Shown here in pieces: positions 7,162 through 14,425 of a DNA stretch of 15,360 nucleotides. Every line of letters starts with the position of its first letter. The stretch's first letter is position 1. Made by a program: the position numbers and the translations under genes. This stretch comes from CAYRVX01 sp964642165 (GTDB taxonomy: Bacteria; Planctomycetota; Phycisphaerae; SM23-33), in contig CAZXOC010000179.1 in assembly GCA_964642165.1 (NCBI GenBank), positions 1 to 15,360 of the forward strand. Reading direction: 5' to 3'. The notes under the pieces were generated by a model. That model saw nothing but the letters and a program-made list of their open reading frames with translations, did not search any database and had not been told where the DNA came from.

Positions 7162-8262
7162 ATGAGAAGCGCGAGCAGACTGGTGATGGTTCTCGGCGTG
7201 GCGATCCTGGCGGCCGGGCCGGCCCTGCAGGAAGCCCGGGGCGGACTCTTCGACCGCCTCAAGGGCAAGGCCGAGGCAGAGGCGAAGAAGAAGGCGCTCG
7301 AGCTGGCCCGAAAGAAGGTCGCGGAGATGACCGCCAAGCTGCCCGACCCGCCCAAGGAGCCGGCCGATCCGTTCCAGGGGCTCTACGTCGGCACGTACAG
7401 CCCGTCCAGCGGCGGCCAGGCCGCCAAGGCCGAGGCCACAGTCGTCGGCTACGTGAATCGCAAGACGAAGGCCAGGCACTGGGACGTCGTCCTGACGGCA
7501 GGAGGCGTCCAGGTCAAGCTCACGGGCGCGCCCGACGGCGAGAAGGTCAAGCTCGCCGACGGCGGCTGGTCGGGCGAGATCGCCGACGGCAAGCTCACGG
7601 CCAAGGGCGACGGGGGCAGCTTCGCCCTGAAGTACACGGTTCGCAAGAGCCCCACGCTGGGCGCCAAGCCCCCGGCCGGGGCCGTCGTGCTCCTGCCGTT
7701 CGCCGAAGGCAAGCCGACGAACCTCGACGAGTGGACCAACAAGAAGTGGGTGATCCTCTCCGACGGCAGCGTGATGGTGCGGGGCGGGGGGGGCCTCACG
7801 AAGCGGAAGTTCCGGGACTTCCAGGTGCACGTCGAGTTCTACTGCCCCTACATGCCGGACCGCACCGGCCAGGGGCGGGCCAACAGCGGCTGCTACATGC
7901 ACTCGAAGTACGAGGTCCAGGTCCTGGACTCCTTCGGGCTGAAGGGGCGCCACAACGAGGCCGGCGGGATCTACAGCGTCAAGGACCCGGACGTCAACGC
8001 CGCGCTGCCGCCGGGGCAGTGGCAGACGTACGACATCACGTTCCGCGGACCTCGTTTCGGCGCCGACGGCACGGTCAAGGAGTGGGCGCGGTTCGTCAAG
8101 GTCCTCCACAACGGCGTGAAGGTGCACGAGAACGTGGAGGTCAAGAAGGTCACCACCGCCGGCAAGGGCAAGGGCCACGTCGAGGCCGAGGCGATCATGG
8201 TCCAGGACCACGGCAACCCCGTTCGCTACCGGAACATCTGGCTGGTGGAACGGAAGGGCTGA
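7162..8262 (+). CDS. Secreted DUF1080 protein, tandem copy 2
   Basis: Second exported DUF1080-family protein (366 aa), a full-length paralogue of the preceding gene. The signal peptide is MRSASRLVMVLGVAILAAGP with a likely cut near QEARG. A Lys/Ala/Glu-rich helical stretch follows (about 36-62), absent from copy 1. Next comes the same extra domain (LYVGTY at the start, GGSFALKYTVRKSP at the end). The C-terminal DUF1080 jelly roll has PAGAVVLLPFAEG, FRDFQVHVEFYCP, NSGCYMHSKYEVQVLDSFG, WQTYDITFRGP and QDHGNPVRYRNIWL. The core Tyr/Glu/Gln pattern matches copy 1 (YEIQI versus YEVQV), so both may share substrate chemistry. GAGAGG (7146-7151) is a loose Shine-Dalgarno site for the ATG at 7162. Function is inferred from the family only. 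Confidence 0.88.
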   Translation: MRSASRLVMVLGVAILAAGPALQEARGGLFDRLKGKAEAEAKKKALELARKKVAEMTAKLPDPPKEPADPFQGLYVGTYSPSSGGQAAKAEATVVGYVNRKTKARHWDVVLTAGGVQVKLTGAPDGEKVKLADGGWSGEIADGKLTAKGDGGSFALKYTVRKSPTLGAKPPAGAVVLLPFAEGKPTNLDEWTNKKWVILSDGSVMVRGGGGLTKRKFRDFQVHVEFYCPYMPDRTGQGRANSGCYMHSKYEVQVLDSFGLKGRHNEAGGIYSVKDPDVNAALPPGQWQTYDITFRGPRFGADGTVKEWARFVKVLHNGVKVHENVEVKKVTTAGKGKGHVEAEAIMVQDHGNPVRYRNIWLVERKG

Positions 8263-8289
8263 CGATTGTCGAGTCCTGCCCTCGGAGAA

Positions 8290-8327
8290 AACCCTCGGTG
8301 CGAGGAACCTGCCGCCCTCGCAGGGTT
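8290..8327 (+). promoter_or_regulatory. Alternative hairpins upstream of the ThuA-like gene
   Basis: AACCCT (8290-8295) can pair with AGGGTT (8322-8327). The same bases also overlap two local stems, CCTCG/CGAGG (8293-8297 and 8301-8305) and CCTGC/GCAGG (8308-8312 and 8320-8324). The long and short foldings exclude each other, a layout seen in attenuators. There is no other evidence of regulation and the stems are short. Confidence 0.2.
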
Positions 8328-8386
8328 GGAACTGTATGGGAGCCAAGCGTTGCTGCGCACGTCGCAGCGCAGGAATCATTCGCGAG

Positions 8387-8392
8387 AAGGAG
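8387..8392 (+). promoter_or_regulatory. Shine-Dalgarno site of ThuA-like gene
   Basis: AAGGAG eight bases before the ATG at 8401. It decides that start over the open frame that reaches back to 8266. Confidence 0.8.
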
Positions 8393-8400
8393 AGCGGACC

Positions 8401-9432
8401 ATGTGCAGAACGATCATGACCGGGTTGGTTGTCGCGGGCGTCGTGCTGGCCGTTGCAGGCCTGGCCGAGGCCGGCAACCGCGGCAAGGTGCTCAACGAGC
8501 AGGAGATCAAGAAGATCACGGACGCGATGCCGGCGAAGGGCCCGGCCACCCCCGTCAAGCCCCGGAAGATCCTGGTCTACAGCAAGTGCACGGGCTTCTA
8601 CCACGGCTCGATTCCCTACGGCAACAAGGCCTTCGAGATCATGGGCGCCAAGACCGGCGCGTTCCAGGCGGTCGTCAGCGACGACTTGTCGAACTTCGAG
8701 GCCGACAAGCTCAAGCAGTTCGATGCGATTATCGTGAACAACTGCACGGGGGAGTTGCTGCTGCCGCGCGCGCCGCGGAAGCCCAGGGCGCCCAACGCCA
8801 AGAGGATCAAGGACCCCGCCAGGCTCCGGCAGGCCCAGGAGCGCTACAAGAAGCAGCTCGCCGAATGGGAGGAGCAGGCGGCGAAGCTCAGGGCCATGCC
8901 CAAGGACAAGGCCGAACAGCTCCGCAAGAACCTGATGGACTGGATCAAGGCCGGGCACGGCGTCATCGGCGTCCACGCGGCCACGGACTGCTCCTACCAG
9001 TGGAAGGAGTACGGCGCGATGATCGGCGGGTACTTCACCGGTCATCCGTGGGGCGGGGGCAGCACCATCACGCTGAAGGTGGACGACCCCGCCCATCCGC
9101 TCAACGCGGCCTTCGGCGGCGAGGGCGTCACGTTCAAGGAGGAGATCTACCAGTTCGCCCGCGGCGTCTACTCGCGCCAGAAGCAGCGCGTGCTGCTGAG
9201 CATCGACCTCAGCAAGACCAACAAGGCCGGGGGGTGCAAGCGCAAGGACGACGACTACGCCGTCAGTTGGGTCAAGAAGCACGGCCAGGGGCGCGTCTTC
9301 TACTGCTCGCTGGGGCACAACAACCACATCTTCTCGAACCCGAAGATCCTTCGGCATTACCTGGCGGGGATCCAGTGGGCCCTGGGCGACCTGACGGGCG
9401 TCGACACCACGCCGAACCCCCTGGGCAAGTAG
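8401..9432 (+). CDS. Secreted ThuA-like domain protein
   Basis: Exported protein (343 aa) of the ThuA-like family, a class I glutamine-amidotransferase-like fold named after the trehalose-utilisation protein of rhizobia. Its reaction here is unknown, but the family is often encoded with sugar oxidoreductases and DUF1080 proteins. Residues 1-24 are a signal peptide ending AEA. The fold begins at PRKILVYSKCTGFYHGSIP (54-72). It continues with FDAIIVNNCTGELL, GHGVIGVHAATDC (185-197), MIGGYFTGHPW (207-217), and the C-terminal GRVFYCSLGHNNHIFSNP (297-314) and HYLAGIQWALGDL. Between the third strand and the following helix there is a long basic, probably helical insertion (about 121-176, many Lys, Arg and Gln). 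A strong Shine-Dalgarno site fixes the ATG. The next gene starts 75 bp on with no clear terminator, so the two may be co-transcribed. Confidence 0.88.
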   Translation: MCRTIMTGLVVAGVVLAVAGLAEAGNRGKVLNEQEIKKITDAMPAKGPATPVKPRKILVYSKCTGFYHGSIPYGNKAFEIMGAKTGAFQAVVSDDLSNFEADKLKQFDAIIVNNCTGELLLPRAPRKPRAPNAKRIKDPARLRQAQERYKKQLAEWEEQAAKLRAMPKDKAEQLRKNLMDWIKAGHGVIGVHAATDCSYQWKEYGAMIGGYFTGHPWGGGSTITLKVDDPAHPLNAAFGGEGVTFKEEIYQFARGVYSRQKQRVLLSIDLSKTNKAGGCKRKDDDYAVSWVKKHGQGRVFYCSLGHNNHIFSNPKILRHYLAGIQWALGDLTGVDTTPNPLGK

Positions 9433-9507
9433 GGACGGGCCGATCGGCCGCACGAGGCACGTGTCGCACACGAGCAACTGAACCCGAGGACAGGAAAGGG
9501 ATGCAGC

Positions 9508-10668
9508 ATGAAACGCAACGCGTCTGAGGACAGGAGTTCGCGGCTGACGAGGCGGGGCTTCCTTGCCCGGTCGGCGGCGGGTGCGGCCGGGGCGGCATTG
9601 GCGGGCTCGATGCGCTGGTGCGGGCAGGCCGAAGCGGCGCCCGCCAAGCTGATGCCCGCCAAGCCAGCCGTCAAGCCGTCGGGCATCGAGGGCAAGCAGA
9701 AGGTCCTCTTCGACGGCAAGAGCTTCGACGGCTGGATGAACGCCGCCGGAAAGGCGCCCGGCAAGGGATGGGTCCTCGAGGACGGGGCCATGGTTCGCAC
9801 GGCCCGCGGCGGCGACATCTGGACGAAGGAGCGCTTCGGCGACTTCGTCCTCGACCTGGAGATGAAGACGAAGGGCAACAGCGGCATCTTCATCCGGACG
9901 GACAACCCCAAGGGCTGCGTGCAGACCGGCATCGAGGTGGCCGTCGACCGGTCGTTCGGCAAGACGAATATGGGCACGCACGACTTCGGGGCGATCTACG
10001 ACTGCCTCGCGCCGAAGAAGAACGCCCTGAAGGGCCCCGACGAGTGGCAGCACGTCGTGATCACCTGCAACGACAACAGGATCACCATCGCCGTCAACGG
10101 CGAGCTCGTCACCGACATGGACCTGAACCTCTGGACCGAGCCGCACAAGAACCCCCCCGGCAGCGGCAAGCCGACCAACAAGTTCAAGACGGCCTACAAG
10201 GACATGAAACGCGAGGGCCACGTCGGCTTCCAGGACCACGGGGCCTGGGTGACCTACCGCAACGTCAAGATCAAGCCCCTCAACCAGACGCCGAAGAAGG
10301 CGGGCGGCCCGGCGTGCCCCGTCTGCGGGCGCAAGGGCAAGGAAGGCGAGTACTGCGCCAAGTGCAACGCCGTCATCACCGCCGCGGGCGCCTTCAAGTG
10401 CACGATGTGCGGCAAGGGCCCCAAGAGCGGCACGTACTGCGCGAAGCACAACAAGTTCAAGTTCAACGTCAACGACGACGTCAAGTGCCCCAAGTGCGGC
10501 AAGACGAAGGGCACGTGGTGCCCCGGGTGCGGCAAGTACGCCTGCCTGCCCAGCGTGACCTACTGCAGCAAGTGCAAGAAGCCCTTCGACCGCATCAAGC
10601 ACGACAGCACGTGCCCCAAGTGCGGCACGAAGGTCGTCCCGATGAAGAAGGCGGCGGCCAAGGGATAG
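9508..10668 (+). CDS. Tat-exported DUF1080 protein with zinc-ribbon tail
   Basis: Protein of 386 aa joining a twin-arginine export signal, a DUF1080 domain and a cysteine-rich C-terminus. The signal contains LTRRGFLARS (13-22), a Tat motif, then an Ala/Gly-rich hydrophobic stretch to about AEA (43). The DUF1080 domain (64-257) is of the canonical type: KVLFDGKSFDGWM, WVLEDGAMV, FVLDLEMKTKGNSGIFIR, WQHVVITCNDNRITIAVNG and HVGFQDHGAWVTYRNVKIKP. Residues 268-375 carry CxxC pairs: 270/273 with 283/286, 298/301 with Cys311/His314, 327/330 with 338/341, and 353/356 with 369/372. That is enough for four zinc ribbons, plus a spare Cys346. Tat transport would fit cytoplasmic folding and metal loading before export. 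AGGAAAGG eight bases upstream supports the ATG at 9508. An ATG at 9501 is in another frame and soon stops. What the tail does is unknown; it could bind metal, nucleic acid or a partner protein. Confidence 0.88.
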   Translation: MKRNASEDRSSRLTRRGFLARSAAGAAGAALAGSMRWCGQAEAAPAKLMPAKPAVKPSGIEGKQKVLFDGKSFDGWMNAAGKAPGKGWVLEDGAMVRTARGGDIWTKERFGDFVLDLEMKTKGNSGIFIRTDNPKGCVQTGIEVAVDRSFGKTNMGTHDFGAIYDCLAPKKNALKGPDEWQHVVITCNDNRITIAVNGELVTDMDLNLWTEPHKNPPGSGKPTNKFKTAYKDMKREGHVGFQDHGAWVTYRNVKIKPLNQTPKKAGGPACPVCGRKGKEGEYCAKCNAVITAAGAFKCTMCGKGPKSGTYCAKHNKFKFNVNDDVKCPKCGKTKGTWCPGCGKYACLPSVTYCSKCKKPFDRIKHDSTCPKCGTKVVPMKKAAAKG

Positions 10669-10705
10669 ACGCCGCCGCGACCGTCGCGGCACAGGCGCAA
10701 GCAAA

Positions 10706-10738
10706 CGGGCCCCGGGATTCGCCGATTCCCGGGGCCCG
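10706..10738. terminator. Bidirectional terminator-like hairpin
   Basis: CGGGCCCCGGGA (10706-10717) and TCCCGGGGCCCG (10727-10738) form a perfect 12-bp stem with a 9-nt loop. It lies between the convergent stops of the zinc-ribbon DUF1080 gene and the sugar isomerase gene, so it could end transcription from both sides. Flanking T-runs are weak in both directions. Confidence 0.65.
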
Positions 10739-10763
10739 ATTCGTCTGGCCTCGCTCGGGCGGC

Positions 10764-11645
10764 TTACTTGTTCGCCTCGGCGGCGATCTCCTTCGCGCAG
10801 CGGTTGAAGTGCTTGACGCACTGGTCCAGGTCCGCCATCGAGAACGTGTGCTCGTACTCGATGCTGAAGACGCCCTGGAAGCCCTGGCGGTGGATCTCGG
10901 CGAGGACGGCCTTGACGTCGCCCGCGCCCGTGCCCCAGGGCACGTCGTGCCCGCCCATCTTGTTCAGGTCCTTGAAGTGGAACGAGACGATCCGCCCCTG
11001 GAGCTTCCGCACGCCGTCGAGCGGCTTGATGTTGCGGCGCATCCAGTGGCCGGTGTCCGCACAGGCCCCCATGCGCTTGCTCTTGCCCTCGCAGGCCTTC
11101 AGCACCTTCTCCGGCGGCCAGGAGTTCGGGTGGTTGTGGAACGCCACGTTGATGCCGAACTCCCCGCACAGCTTGTCGAGGAACGCCGGGTTCGACTCGG
11201 TCACGAGCGTCTCGATGCCCATGCCCTTGGCCCACTGGAAGAACTTGCGGGCCGCCTCCTCGTTGCCGGGGATGCCCGTGACGCCGAAGTTCACCAGCTT
11301 GACGCCCTTGGCCTTGAGCTTGTCCTTGACGGCCCGGGCGGTCGCCGGCTTCATGCCCGGGCCGAAGCGCTCGTTGATCTCCTTGCTGACCCGCTGGCCG
11401 GGGAAGGCCTCGATGTACTTCAGGCCGAGGGCGGCCGTCTTGTCCACCGCCTCGAAGAACGTCACGCCGTTGAACGTCCAGGCCTGCGTGCCGAGCCGCC
11501 AGCCGAGCTTCTCGGCGTCCGGCGCGCCGGTCGCCTGGAAGGCCGGGCCCTTCACCTCCTTGGCGCCGAAGACGGGGATCCTCGCCGCCAGCCACGCTCC
11601 GATGGTCGCCAGCATGATCGTGCCCAGTATGCTCGCCTTTCGCAT
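10764..11645 (-). CDS. Secreted sugar phosphate isomerase/epimerase
   Basis: TIM-barrel protein (293 aa) of the AP-endonuclease-2-like / sugar phosphate isomerase-epimerase family (PF01261). Members rearrange keto sugars or, in some 3-keto-glycoside pathways, cleave them by metal-dependent elimination. Residues 1-28 look like a signal peptide (MRKASILGTIMLATIGAWLA, then VFGA), so it probably works outside the cytoplasm, which is unusual for the fold. Candidate metal ligands follow the family order: Glu150 (VTES), Asp197 with His200 (CADTGHW), His223 (SFHFKDL) and Glu263 (SIEYEH). HNHP at 170-173 is also typical. AAGGAG, six bases before the ATG, fixes the start. It faces the DUF1080/ThuA genes across a shared hairpin, which suggests a related pathway. 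The substrate is unknown. Confidence 0.88.
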   Translation of the reverse strand: MRKASILGTIMLATIGAWLAARIPVFGAKEVKGPAFQATGAPDAEKLGWRLGTQAWTFNGVTFFEAVDKTAALGLKYIEAFPGQRVSKEINERFGPGMKPATARAVKDKLKAKGVKLVNFGVTGIPGNEEAARKFFQWAKGMGIETLVTESNPAFLDKLCGEFGINVAFHNHPNSWPPEKVLKACEGKSKRMGACADTGHWMRRNIKPLDGVRKLQGRIVSFHFKDLNKMGGHDVPWGTGAGDVKAVLAEIHRQGFQGVFSIEYEHTFSMADLDQCVKHFNRCAKEIAAEANK

Positions 11646-11651
11646 CTCTGT

Positions 11652-11657
11652 CTCCTT
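11652..11657 (-). promoter_or_regulatory. Shine-Dalgarno site of sugar isomerase gene
   Basis: On the minus strand AAGGAG is followed by six bases and then the ATG at 11645. It confirms the signal-peptide-bearing start. Confidence 0.8.
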
Positions 11658-11751
11658 GATTCTACAGCCCGTCGATCTGCTTCGGCCCTCTCGCCCGCCC
11701 GCTCGGGTCCTGGGGAGCCCTGCGGCCGCCGCGTGGGATGGCCATATACCT

Positions 11752-14247
11752 TCAACTGCCCCGGCGGCTGGAGGCGCTGGCGTCGAGCGTTGATTTCCCC
11801 CGGGGGCGCGGCTCGACTCGTCCCGCCTCCAGGAGCACGATTCGGTAGATCCGCGTCCGGGGCAGTTGCAGGCGGGCCTTGCCGGCGGCGACGGTACAGG
11901 GCAGCGGTTGCGGCTCGGCGCCGGGGGCGAAGCACGTGGCGCGCACGCTCGTCCATCCGCCCGGCAGGGGCACGCTCAGCGGGGTCGGGGCCACCGCCAG
12001 GATGCGCCGGGCCTTGTCCAGCAGGCAGACGTTGTAGTTCACCGCGTGCACGGCGAGCCGATCGGCCTTGCGGTACAGGGCGAAGCGGAGGTTCCTGCGG
12101 AGCCCGTCGGTGGGGGCGATCGGGTCCACGGGCGCGGGTGGGTCTTCCTGGTTCCAGACGGAGATGCGGCCGCGGGCGGGCTTGCCGACGAGGCCGGAAG
12201 CCGGTCGGCCGTTGATCGTCACCTTCTCGTGGCCGAGGACGAGCCATCCGCCGCGGCGGACGTACTCGCCGAGCGCCCGGAGCTGCGCGGGCGACATCTC
12301 GTACCTGGGCGACTCCAGGCAGATGGCCCGCAGCGGCGACAGCGCCTCGGCCTGCTCGGGCAGGGAGGCGTCCACCAGCGCCGCGAACGGCCGGTGCGTG
12401 GCGGCGAGGTTCTCGTGGATCGTGGGGCGCTCGATCGGGCCGGCGTGGGAGAGGTGGTTCGGCCCCCAGTAGGCGAACAGGACGGCCGCCGGCGCGAACG
12501 GCTGCCAGCCGGCGAACAGCTCGGGGTGCTCCCGGAAGAACGCGCGGTACTTCGCCTGGGGCTTCCCACGGCCGGAGAAGCCCCCGCCGCCGCTGAAGGC
12601 CGCCATCTCCGCCAGGGCCAGTTCCTGGACGTTCTCGCGGCCGGCGCGGCGGGCCTCGTAGCCCAGGTGGATCGCCCGGGCGGGCATGTGCTGGGTGAAG
12701 AGCAGTTCGGCGAGGTGCGTCCGGCAGATCCCGCTGCGCGACAGCTTCGCCACGTGCAGGCGCCGGTCGGTGTCCGGGCGATGGCTCTCGTCGGTGTAGC
12801 GGAAGGCGAAGTGGACGGCGTAGCGACCGGCGTGCGCCGGCGTCCAGTCGCCCCGGAGCGTCACGGGCGGCGGCGTCACCTTGCGCGACGAGCCGCTGCC
12901 GCCGATCGCGCCGGCGGGGGACAGGTCCAGCCGCACCGGCTCGGCGCCGTGGCGCCGCAGCAGCAGGTGGAACGCCTCGGCGAAGTCTCCGTCGCGCGGG
13001 CTCGCGCCGACGCTGACGACGCGGGCCTCGAGCCTCGTTGTCCGCCCGACCTGCGCCCGGGCCGGCAGCGAGAGGTCCGCCTGCATCTCCATCCACGTCA
13101 CGCGGTCGCGGAGCGAGTAGCGGTGGCTGATGCGCTGCGCCGTGGCCGGGCCCGCGCCCACCTCGATGGCGACGTCGCCTTCCTCCGGCGGCACGCCGGC
13201 GGCGAGGATCCCCGGCGAGAAGCTGCTCTCGAACATCAGGCGGTCGCAGCGGCCGCCGACCGTGAGGCATTCGTCGATGCGCCCGCTGTTGGGGAAGATG
13301 GTGAAGCCCGGCTTGACGCGCCGGCCCGCCTCGCGCAGCTCGCCGAGGTGCTCCCCCGTCCGCAGGACGCGCCACCGGCGGACGAGCTCGGCGGGCACGT
13401 CGGGCGAGTCCAGCGCGAGCTGGTCGAGCTTGTGCCCGGCCGCCAGACGCCGGACCCACGGCACGTCGCGGCTGTCGCGGAGGAACTCCCGGAACGCGCC
13501 CCGGCAGTGCGGGCAGTAGCACGGGTCGGGGTGCGCGTTGTCGACGAAGCAGCCGTCGTAGCCGACCTCGGCGACCAGGCGGATGAGGCGGCCGTGCCAC
13601 CGCGCCCAGTCCGGGTGGTTGATGCATGCCCGGTAGCGGTGCAGCGGGGCGTAGTAGGCCGGGGAGTAGCCGCCGCACGAGCCGCCGACGAACTGCCCGC
13701 GGCGGTCCACCACGAGCCAGTCGAAGGGGTCGCGATCGGGCCTGGGCCCGGCCCAGCGGGCGTAGGTGTCCCACCGGTCGTAGAACGCCCAGAAGCCCAG
13801 CCGCCTCTGGTGATCGCCGGCCAGCGTGTGGTAGGAGATGTACGGCACGATCTCGCGGATGCCGAGCTTGTGGCAGCGCGTCAGCGTCCGGCGGATGACC
13901 TCGATCCGGCGAGTCAGCGCCGCCGGCGAGAGCAGCGCGATGTTCTCCCGGCTCAGGGTATGGCCGGGCCCGCCGGTGTACTGGTTCTCGCCGTGATACA
14001 GGCGGATCGGGCCCCAGTGGTGAGAGATCGGCACGGCCTTGCCGACGTGCAGCAGGTCGGGCGGCGCGGTGCGGAACTGCTCGACGGCGTCGGCCTTGCG
14101 GAAGGTGTCGCCCGAGTAGTTGATGGTGTAGACGATCGGGCGCGTCGTGCGCGGGAGCATGGGTCGCGGCGGGGGTCCCGCCGCCGGTTCGGCGGCCAGC
14201 AGCGCCACCGTCACGGCGGTCAGGGCGTCGAGTCCGGGCGTGTACAT
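11752..14247 (-). CDS. Large secreted putative glycoside hydrolase
   Basis: Protein of 831 aa resembling the hypothetical TIM-barrel glycosyl hydrolases (GHL6-like / beta-galactosidase-like) common in Planctomycetota and Verrucomicrobiota. No specific reaction can be assigned. The ATG at 14247 has GGAGG six bases upstream and starts a hydrophobic, probably cleaved leader (about 1-24) that oddly lacks basic residues. The N-terminal half has barrel-like segments: PIVYTINYSGD, IREIVPYISYHT, FDWLVVDRRG, and GYDGCFVDNAHPDPCYCPHC (229-248), whose Asp236 sits where such barrels often keep an acidic catalytic residue and whose Cys243/245/248 may bind metal. A later part (LRAICLESPRYEMSPAQL, LGEYVRRGGWLVLGHE) resembles the amidotransferase-like trimerisation domain of GH42-type enzymes. 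The C-terminus looks like beta-sandwich. It ends 106 bp before the isomerase start on the same strand and may be co-transcribed with it. Confidence 0.8.
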   Translation of the reverse strand: MYTPGLDALTAVTVALLAAEPAAGPPPRPMLPRTTRPIVYTINYSGDTFRKADAVEQFRTAPPDLLHVGKAVPISHHWGPIRLYHGENQYTGGPGHTLSRENIALLSPAALTRRIEVIRRTLTRCHKLGIREIVPYISYHTLAGDHQRRLGFWAFYDRWDTYARWAGPRPDRDPFDWLVVDRRGQFVGGSCGGYSPAYYAPLHRYRACINHPDWARWHGRLIRLVAEVGYDGCFVDNAHPDPCYCPHCRGAFREFLRDSRDVPWVRRLAAGHKLDQLALDSPDVPAELVRRWRVLRTGEHLGELREAGRRVKPGFTIFPNSGRIDECLTVGGRCDRLMFESSFSPGILAAGVPPEEGDVAIEVGAGPATAQRISHRYSLRDRVTWMEMQADLSLPARAQVGRTTRLEARVVSVGASPRDGDFAEAFHLLLRRHGAEPVRLDLSPAGAIGGSGSSRKVTPPPVTLRGDWTPAHAGRYAVHFAFRYTDESHRPDTDRRLHVAKLSRSGICRTHLAELLFTQHMPARAIHLGYEARRAGRENVQELALAEMAAFSGGGGFSGRGKPQAKYRAFFREHPELFAGWQPFAPAAVLFAYWGPNHLSHAGPIERPTIHENLAATHRPFAALVDASLPEQAEALSPLRAICLESPRYEMSPAQLRALGEYVRRGGWLVLGHEKVTINGRPASGLVGKPARGRISVWNQEDPPAPVDPIAPTDGLRRNLRFALYRKADRLAVHAVNYNVCLLDKARRILAVAPTPLSVPLPGGWTSVRATCFAPGAEPQPLPCTVAAGKARLQLPRTRIYRIVLLEAGRVEPRPRGKSTLDASASSRRGS

Positions 14248-14253
14248 GGCGGG

Positions 14254-14258
14254 CCTCC
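14254..14258 (-). promoter_or_regulatory. Shine-Dalgarno site deciding the hydrolase start
   Basis: GGAGG on the minus strand, six bases before the ATG at 14247. The in-frame ATG at 14352 would add 35 mostly polar, Arg/Pro-rich residues ahead of the hydrophobic leader and has no comparable site. Confidence 0.75.
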
Positions 14259-14425
14259 GCTCTTGGCATTCGCTGGCGGGCGCGGTGCCGGCGCGGCGCC
14301 GCGATCCTGGTGCCAGGACGCCTTGGTACCACGCGGGGGGCGAGCCCGTCAACGCGGCAGCGCCCTCGACGCCACCGAAGCCGGCCGGGCGGCAGGGGGT
14401 TATATACCCGAGAGGTCGGCTCCCG

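Noticed and set aside
7129..11595. A 1488-codon open frame on the minus strand, opposite the DUF1080/ThuA cluster
   Set aside because: It runs antisense to four genes with clear domains, signal peptides and Shine-Dalgarno sites. Its protein is Arg/Ala/Gly/Leu-rich with no motif. Long antisense frames are expected when codon third positions are nearly all G or C.
9618..12215. An 865-codon plus-strand frame across the zinc-ribbon DUF1080 gene and the isomerase gene
   Set aside because: It overlaps two well-supported genes on opposite strands, and its product is dominated by Arg, Gly and Gln with no family resemblance.
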